Source: Pseudomonadota bacterium
GTDB taxonomy: Bacteria > SAR324 > XYD2-FULL-50-16 > JAHJRI01
Length of the DNA stretch: 11,923 nucleotides
Reading direction: 5' to 3'
NCBI GenBank assembly: GCA_022360105.1
Contig: JAKSDL010000686.1
Location: 1-11,923, forward strand
Shown here: positions 6,997 through 11,923 of the stretch, in pieces
How the letters are laid out: each line of letters opens with the position of its first letter
How positions within the stretch are numbered: the stretch's first letter is position 1
Program-made: the position numbers and the translations under genes
Notes under the pieces: model-generated
The model's input: only the letters and a program-made list of their open reading frames with translations
What the model was told of the DNA's origin: nothing
Database searches by the model: none

Positions 6997-7026
6997 TATA
7001 TAGTTAACAATACCGGGAGATGGCAA
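6997..7026 (-). promoter_or_regulatory. Probable sigma70-type promoter of the VOC gene
   Basis: On the minus strand TTGCCA (7021-7026) and TATATA (6997-7002) are separated by 18 bases, close to the -35/-10 consensus. Transcription would begin near 6990, leaving a leader of about 20 bases with GGAGGA before the ATG at 6968. This agrees with the shorter start chosen for the gene. Confidence 0.45.
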
Positions 7027-7042
7027 AATTGGCAATTGCAGG

Positions 7043-7208
7043 AGGCCTTCTAAACAACGATGTCATTTAGTTAAGAGAATTGAGACTGGTTGTCATCCTG
7101 AACGCAGTGAAGGGTCTGTCAGAGTCCCCGAGAGATCCTTCACATTCGTTCAGGAAGACATATCCACCAACTCCCCTTAACTTAACGACATTGTCCTAAA
7201 CGAGGCCT
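7043..7208. repeat. Imperfect palindromic dispersed repeat, copy 2 (MITE-like)
   Basis: This element of about 166 bp is in the gap between the VOC gene and the giant ORF. The core stem TGTCATCCTGAACGCAGTGA (7091-7110) is mirrored by a right arm whose reverse complement reads TGTCTTCCTGAACGAATGTG. Outside it, ATGTCATTTAGTTAAG pairs with the reverse complement ATGTCGTTAAGTTAAG. Both arms end in AGGCCT, exactly 17 bases outside ATGTC on each side. The left half matches copy 1 at 2410-2564. It could fold into one long hairpin and may also act as a 3' terminator for the giant ORF, which stops 16 bases away. Confidence 0.78.
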
Positions 7209-7223
7209 GGTATGCAGATATGT

Positions 7224-10200
7224 TCAGGAGTGCGTTTTTTTCCAACTGTAAATTTTGTCGAACACTGGGAGAGTTCGCTTGAATTGGTAGTCAGAGGAAG
7301 ACCTGACGCTGATTTTTGGTGTATCAAGGTAACTCCAACTTTTTCTGGACGATTCAAAAGGAATCATTGGTCGGCGTTCGCCGGCAATTACAGGTCGGAC
7401 TTCAATTTTCGGACTTTCCACGGTTTTACGCCAAGCCCGGTATCGCGAATAGGAATTTGAAAACGACAAGGAAGGTGACAATGAATCGGAATTGATGCTG
7501 ACATAATCCTGTCGTTTTAGAATACCAACCAAATCATGCTGTTTCAGTTCCACCGAATAGGAATTTTCTTTGAGCTTATCAAAAATATCCGTAACACGCC
7601 GATTTGGAAAATCAGCCTTTTTCAGCTTGGAACGAACGAAGTCCTGCACACCTTTTATGCTTTCTATTTCAGGGTGCATAATGGCTTCAGCATAAGCACG
7701 GTACATCTCGATCGATTCGGATTGCTGTGCCCTTACCCATCTGTCGATTTCATGCTTATCGGTATGGTCAATGGATATCTTTCCAGCCTTGAAATCGAAT
7801 AAAAGCCCTTCTCTCTGATTAATTCTGTTTAAGCAGGTCTCGTAAAGTTCCTTGCGTTTCTTTTCGTGCCTGGCCTGCTCTTTGATCTCTTCTTCGTAAG
7901 GATCAAAATACGAATATTCATCGGCTACGTCGAAGGAAGAGTCAGATTCATCGGAAAAATACAAGTCGTCGTCATACTTATTGGTTTTGCCATAAAACGA
8001 ATCAAATGCTTTGAACGTTTCCAATTCCGACGAAGACATTGCGAGCGTATGTTTCAATGGCAACGGATTGTGTACAATGCGATGTTTGATGCAGTCCTTT
8101 TGAATGACCAGAGAGGTAGTATCCCGATAAAACGGTCTGAAATCCTTTCTTTGAAAGCAGTTCCAGGTTGTACTACCTGCGAAAAAATGTCGTTTTTCGG
8201 CAGCCGTTTCAGAGCGGCGTTCAATACAATCTTTAAATATAACCAGCGCTGTACCGTGATCGTATGAATCAGGCGTGTTCTGAATAATCGGTTTGCGCAA
8301 GGTGAATTTAAAATTATAAAGAGGAGGAGGTGGAGAATTTGCCACGACTGATTTTTCACTCCAATTTGGCTTATTGCCTTCTCCGTTTTTTCCGTTTTCC
8401 CGGCTTTTATTAATTCTCAGGAATAATTCCTTTCGGCTTTGGATTAAACCGATTCTTGGATCGGCATATTCTTGCAGCGGTTTTTCAGATTTTGTCTGTG
8501 CGTTTTCTGACGGATCCTTGCCTTTAGCATCAGCACTACTTTCAAATTCTTTATTATTATCTCCAGGAGACCGGAAACCAACCGGCTTGTAATTCAATCC
8601 CTTTGCTACATCTGCATTATCAATAAATTTTTCGATAAATTGTTCTTCATCGGCTAATTCGCCTGATCTGTGAATTTTGAAAGGTAAAAAAAGTTTCTTT
8701 CTTTTCGACTTAGGCAGATTTGGATGATGTTCATTTTTCTCTTCAATCGATTCTCCCGACGGAGTGAGGTGATCACCCTTTAGACTCAGTTTTGCTTTTA
8801 AATGGGATATGGGCGATTTCAGCGCCTTCATGAACGATCTGTCCGTAGATTTGGGAGCCTGGACTTTGGAGGTTTTCTCCGTTGAATTTTGAGCAGCAGC
8901 CTCAGCAAGCGCATTTTCATACTCTTTATTTTCAGCACTGGCAGGCTCATTCTGATTTACCGCGTGATAAGATTTCAGGGAGTTCGATTCATCCAAATAG
9001 TGCACAGTCAATTTAGTATCTTCATTTGTGTTAATGCTTTCTGGATAAAGCTCTTCAGTGTCATGCCCTGTGCCTTCAATCGATTCATTATTCGACGATC
9101 TTGATGGTTCATCCGATTTGATCTGTGAAGAATGCCGTGTGGAATCTTGAGTGGACCGCTTTTCAGTCTCTGACTGTGTGAGATTCTGTGAAGATTCTTC
9201 TGCTGGTAATACCAATTTGTCGGCGGCTATGCTGACTTCTTTAATTCCTAAAGGACTTCTTTCGGTTGCTTTTGCATGCTCATCATCTTTAGAAACCACT
9301 CCCTCTTCAAACCCGTTTTCGACTTTCTGGTTATGAAAACCAGCATTACCTTCTAGGTGAGTAAATGAAAGACCTACCTCTTTTGCAACTGAATGTACGG
9401 AATCCGAATCAGATTCCAAGGGTGATTTTGATTGAAGCGATTGCGGATGATTTTGAATATGGTTTTCAGTTAAGCCAGACTTTGGCGGGATGTCTTCATT
9501 TAATTGCTGAAACGTTTCTTCACTTTGTTCCCTGTTTTCACTTAATTTGACACTTTCCGGTACTTCATGTTCCGGTCTTTCTTTTGCAGAACTGATTGTC
9601 TTCGGTCTCGACGAGTTCGCTGATTTACTCGACGTCGATGACGAAAAGGGCAATGCTGTTTCTGCGGGTACAAATTCGCTTCCAATTTCCCCAATACCTG
9701 CTTCTTCGTCGGACTGGTAAAAGTGAGGGTCGAGATTTCCCAGGTTCTGATGTTGATCGGAGGAATCTGGCAGCATTTCCGAAATTGATTTTGTTGGTAG
9801 TGATTCCTGCTGCGTTTCCTCATCGTTCTCAGTCAGTCCCGATTTAGTTGAAATCTCATCTTCAGGCTGATTATTCACATCTTCCGCAGCCGAAAAGTTT
9901 GATAGAGACGGATTTGGTTGCAACGATTCCTGTTTCAGTGAGCCTTTATTAATGAGAGGCGTGTGAACTGCGGGTATGCCCGGATCAACATTAGAAGAAT
10001 CTTCCTGAGGGGTTGTCACTTCATCTGCTTCAAGTTGAATCTCCGGGATTGAGGGAGTTTCGATCGGACCATCTTCACTAGATAGCTTCGAAAATGAATC
10101 TGGGCGTTCATCAGGCTGATTTAAAAGGTTATCTATTATGGGGCCTTTTTTGTTGTCCGTTGGCTGATGATCAATCAAGTTGTCAGCTGTATCTTGATTA

Positions 10201-10847
10201 AGCCTTTCACGAGGTGCCCATTTTGAATCACTGGCAACCAATTGATCATCTTCAAATTCCGGTATATCTTCCAGGGGTTGTTGCCAGTTGTATTGACCAA
10301 ATGGGATATGGTGGTCTGTATTATCGGGAGTCGTTAAGTCCGGAACAAAAGGTAAAATGGCATCTTTAAATTCCGGATCCGGTTTAATAGCTTCCCGGAC
10401 AATGGGTCTCTTAATTGTGAGGGCGACAGATTGCTGGTCATAATCCAGACCCAGATCCATCTGAATTTGCTGCAAAAGTTTTTCCAATGGTTCGAAAGCC
10501 TTGTTTTTCGCGCGCTTTAAGGCTTTGTCCAGTTGCTCTTGTCTTTCAATGAAGGGAGCTGAACCTGCTGCTTCTATGGTGTAACGAAATTTATAGGCTA
10601 GTTCCAGATTTTCCTTTTCAAGAATCTGGAAAAAATATCTATAAATATCATTAAACTGGCATTGTCGATGCTTTGGTCTGGCACCATTGATAGCGGACCT
10701 GTGACCTATCCATTTTTTCAGATATGGCTTGCGACCGATCGGTTCAATAAAAGGTGATGAATAAAAACGTGCTTCCATGACAGCATAAACAAACAATATC
10801 AGGCTATTCCGGGTAGTTAAGCATTGACAAGTCAGCCTTATCGCCAT
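7224..10847 (-). CDS. Giant protein of unknown function with long disordered middle
   Basis: An uninterrupted 1207-codon frame that I cannot assign to any family. It has four parts. Residues 24-150 are basic and ordered-looking (ARFYSSPFIEPIGRKPYLKKW; a probable helix ERQEQLDKALKRAKNKAFEPL near 101-121). Residues about 170-830 are rich in Ser, Glu, Asp, Asn, Gln and Pro, almost certainly disordered, with a repeated KSGLTEN motif (335-341, 456-462). Residues 861-923 hold two YxxxTxLVIxKDCIxxR units. Residues 940-1207 look ordered again, with a charged helix near 985-1010. No clear signal peptide, membrane span, HExxH or Walker motif is seen. The start is uncertain: ATG 10847 is bounded by an upstream in-frame stop, ATG 10778 (MEARFYSS) is an alternative, and neither has a good ribosome binding site. 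It lies 287 bases downstream of the ACT gene on the same strand. Confidence 0.82.
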   Translation of the reverse strand: MAIRLTCQCLTTRNSLILFVYAVMEARFYSSPFIEPIGRKPYLKKWIGHRSAINGARPKHRQCQFNDIYRYFFQILEKENLELAYKFRYTIEAAGSAPFIERQEQLDKALKRAKNKAFEPLEKLLQQIQMDLGLDYDQQSVALTIKRPIVREAIKPDPEFKDAILPFVPDLTTPDNTDHHIPFGQYNWQQPLEDIPEFEDDQLVASDSKWAPRERLNQDTADNLIDHQPTDNKKGPIIDNLLNQPDERPDSFSKLSSEDGPIETPSIPEIQLEADEVTTPQEDSSNVDPGIPAVHTPLINKGSLKQESLQPNPSLSNFSAAEDVNNQPEDEISTKSGLTENDEETQQESLPTKSISEMLPDSSDQHQNLGNLDPHFYQSDEEAGIGEIGSEFVPAETALPFSSSTSSKSANSSRPKTISSAKERPEHEVPESVKLSENREQSEETFQQLNEDIPPKSGLTENHIQNHPQSLQSKSPLESDSDSVHSVAKEVGLSFTHLEGNAGFHNQKVENGFEEGVVSKDDEHAKATERSPLGIKEVSIAADKLVLPAEESSQNLTQSETEKRSTQDSTRHSSQIKSDEPSRSSNNESIEGTGHDTEELYPESINTNEDTKLTVHYLDESNSLKSYHAVNQNEPASAENKEYENALAEAAAQNSTEKTSKVQAPKSTDRSFMKALKSPISHLKAKLSLKGDHLTPSGESIEEKNEHHPNLPKSKRKKLFLPFKIHRSGELADEEQFIEKFIDNADVAKGLNYKPVGFRSPGDNNKEFESSADAKGKDPSENAQTKSEKPLQEYADPRIGLIQSRKELFLRINKSRENGKNGEGNKPNWSEKSVVANSPPPPLYNFKFTLRKPIIQNTPDSYDHGTALVIFKDCIERRSETAAEKRHFFAGSTTWNCFQRKDFRPFYRDTTSLVIQKDCIKHRIVHNPLPLKHTLAMSSSELETFKAFDSFYGKTNKYDDDLYFSDESDSSFDVADEYSYFDPYEEEIKEQARHEKKRKELYETCLNRINQREGLLFDFKAGKISIDHTDKHEIDRWVRAQQSESIEMYRAYAEAIMHPEIESIKGVQDFVRSKLKKADFPNRRVTDIFDKLKENSYSVELKQHDLVGILKRQDYVSINSDSLSPSLSFSNSYSRYRAWRKTVESPKIEVRPVIAGERRPMIPFESSRKSWSYLDTPKISVRSSSDYQFKRTLPVFDKIYSWKKTHS
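8079..8267 (-). repeat. Two-unit 45-residue repeat inside the giant ORF
   Basis: Residues 861-878 (SYDHGTALVIFKDCIERR) and 906-923 (FYRDTTSLVIQKDCIKHR) match at 10 of 18 positions with no gap and begin exactly 45 residues apart. The invariant core is T-x-L-V-I-x-K-D-C-I. The encoding DNA has diverged substantially, so the duplication is old or the protein sequence is kept by selection. Most of the few cysteines in the C-terminal third lie here (C874, C897, C919). Confidence 0.7.
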
Positions 10848-11134
10848 CCTAGCAAAAAATCAAGCCAAAAAGAAGTAATACTTTTTCTACGTCCGGCATC
10901 GTGGACGGAAAATGCTCAAATCATTGAGCGTATATCTTCGATGAGAATGTTCGAGGTGCAGATTATTCAAAAGGGGTTGAATTCACAACTGATGCAAATA
11001 ACTTACCATGCTGATGGTGAAACAACCAAATTTATATACTGCCAATTAAGGATACGACTGGAAGTTTATACGAGAGAGGAGGGAAGTCAATATATAGACT
11101 CCCCAATAGCGCCCATAGGGGGATGCAGGAAGTA
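10848..11134. other. Intergenic gap between the ACT gene and the giant ORF
   Basis: No gene is supported. A CCCC/GGGG-based imperfect hairpin lies near 11101-11118, just past the ACT stop, but has no T tract. A small stem GCTCAA/TTGAGC lies at 10913-10928. On the minus strand a TAAATTTG sequence around 11030 fits the -7 element reported for Bacteroidota promoters, without a convincing upstream partner. The gap length suggests that the giant ORF has its own promoter. Confidence 0.4.
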
Positions 11135-11563
11135 TCAGGATTTGTAGATTTCCTCTCCGAGGACTTTTATCCAGTGTTTTTTCAATATCTCTTTTGCTTC
11201 CAGTACTTTGTCCACCTCCAGAATCAATATAGCCTCATTGTTGTTCAGGTAGATGAAAGGATAGATCAATTCCACATTGACGTTTTTTTCCAAAAGCGTT
11301 CTTAGAATGGCATTTAATCCACCGGGATGATCAGGTGTTGCCACAGCCAGCACTTCTTTAGAAGATGTTGTATAGCCTTTGCCATCCAGTACGGAAATGG
11401 CCTTGTCGGGATCATTTGTCACAATATGTAATTGTGGGGGACCATCCTTGGCGGTTCCCATGATAGCCTTGATATTTATTTGTTCCTGTTCCAGGATTTC
11501 ACAAACCTCATGGGTTGCTCCCGGAGAATTTTTTACAGCAATAGAAACTTGTCTGATAGGCAT
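11135..11563 (-). CDS. Tandem ACT-domain protein (amino-acid-sensing)
   Basis: A 142-residue protein made of two ACT domains: residues about 4-68 (RQVSIAVKNSPGATHEVCEIL, then INIKAIMG) and about 72-138 (VLAVATPDHPGGLNAILRTLLEKNVNVELIYP). Each has the beta-alpha-beta-beta-alpha-beta pattern and the glycine at the strand-helix turn (SPGA, HPGG) where ACT domains usually bind amino acids. There is no catalytic domain, so a regulatory or ligand-sensing role is likely. Stand-alone proteins of this type are frequently encoded with 2-oxoacid:ferredoxin oxidoreductases or phenylacetate-CoA ligases. Here the gene begins 21 bases after the stop of such an oxidoreductase gamma subunit. The ATG at 11563 is preceded by AAAGGAACAACTA, a good ribosome binding site. 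Ligand unknown. Confidence 0.9.
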   Translation of the reverse strand: MPIRQVSIAVKNSPGATHEVCEILEQEQINIKAIMGTAKDGPPQLHIVTNDPDKAISVLDGKGYTTSSKEVLAVATPDHPGGLNAILRTLLEKNVNVELIYPFIYLNNNEAILILEVDKVLEAKEILKKHWIKVLGEEIYKS

Positions 11564-11584
11564 TAGTTGTTCCTTTATTGGTTG

Positions 11585-11923
11585 TTATTCAAAGGGAAAT
11601 TTTTCGAACCCAAGTGTGACGGCCTTGTTAACGGATTCGGCAACTTTTTTCTTTTTACCCATGAGCATGATAACGCTTTCGTGAACCTTGTCCAGCTTTA
11701 CAACATTAGCCAGTTTTATGAATGATCCCAGGATAATCATGTTGGTGGACCGGGTATCATTGATTTTCTGGCCTAACTGACTTGCAGGTACGGGAAATGT
11801 TTTAATATCTCCTCGATAGGGTAATTCATCCACAATACTTGAGTTGTAAATCATCTGCCCACCAGGTTGCAGTCGATTGATAAACGAAAGCACGGAGGGC
11901 TGGTTCATGGCCAGTACAATGTC
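11585..11923 (-). CDS. 2-oxoacid:ferredoxin oxidoreductase gamma subunit (partial at window edge)
   Basis: The C-terminal part (113 codons) of the gamma domain found in 2-oxoglutarate, pyruvate, isovalerate or indolepyruvate:ferredoxin oxidoreductases, which decarboxylate 2-oxoacids to acyl-CoA and reduce ferredoxin. Visible hallmarks are DIVLAMNQPSVLSFINRLQP (start of the visible part) and GGQMIYNSSI, followed by the segment TRSTNMIILGSFIKLANVV typical of the domain's end. The frame is open past base 11923, so the N-terminus and probably the alpha and beta subunit genes are to the right. Spacing to the ACT gene (21 bases) indicates an operon. A 2-oxoglutarate enzyme (KorC-like) is my preferred reading, but substrate cannot be settled from this subunit. 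The C-terminus is lysine-rich (GKKKKVAESVNKAV). Confidence 0.85.
   Translation of the reverse strand, partial: DIVLAMNQPSVLSFINRLQPGGQMIYNSSIVDELPYRGDIKTFPVPASQLGQKINDTRSTNMIILGSFIKLANVVKLDKVHESVIMLMGKKKKVAESVNKAVTLGFEKFPFE

Noticed and set aside
7866..8267. 133-codon plus-strand frame inside the giant ORF
   Set aside because: It is antisense to an intact 1207-codon frame, is rich in Phe/Arg/Ile as expected of a shadow frame, and has no ribosome binding site.
7224..10847. Giant ORF as an extracellular contractile injection system or toxin component
   Set aside because: No HExxH motif, toxin domain, tail-fibre repeat or neighbouring tail genes are present. The idea rests only on size and disorder.
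10824..11147. 107-codon plus-strand frame in the gap upstream of the giant ORF
   Set aside because: It overlaps the starts/ends of both neighbouring minus-strand genes, has no ribosome binding site or recognisable domain, and its composition looks like chance translation of a regulatory gap.

Overview
The window (roughly 43-45% GC by eye) looks like a chromosomal segment from a free-living, probably anaerobic or facultatively anaerobic bacterium. My best guess is the FCB side of the tree (Bacteroidota, Calditrichota, Marinimicrobia, KSB1 and similar). The hints are an alpha2-type glycyl-tRNA synthetase, the style of the ArgRS signature, a ferredoxin-dependent 2-oxoacid oxidoreductase subunit beside a tandem ACT protein, and dispersed repeats built on TGTCATCCTGAACG. 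The assignment is inference. No phage, CRISPR, tRNA or rRNA gene was recognised.

Left part (1-3110), plus strand: the C-terminal half of argS, then glyS/glyQS, then an imperfectly palindromic repeat, then a monofunctional hisI-like gene whose magnesium-binding motif is altered. A perfect 13-bp inverted repeat surrounds the hisI stop codon and separates it from a convergent GH4 glycosidase gene on the minus strand (3108-4457). The glycosidase has a LacI-family-type operator palindrome about 50 bp upstream of its start.

Middle (4458-7223): a cold-shock protein gene with a long leader and a textbook terminator; a stretch holding the decayed C-terminal end of an HD-GYP domain protein (in-frame stop plus frameshift); a four-histidine-box membrane hydroxylase of the sterol desaturase family; and a convergent VOC/glyoxalase-fold gene whose stop codon lies one base away. 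A second copy of the repeat follows, with inverted ends extending to AGGCCT.

Right part (7224-11923), all minus strand: a 1207-codon open reading frame of unknown function (structured ends, a very long Ser/Glu/Asp/Asn-rich middle that looks disordered, and two internal repeat families). Upstream of it lie a tandem ACT-domain protein and the gamma subunit of a 2-oxoacid:ferredoxin oxidoreductase, which form an operon. The giant ORF is the least explained object in the window. The other notable items are the variant HisI, the repeat pair and the HD-GYP remnant.
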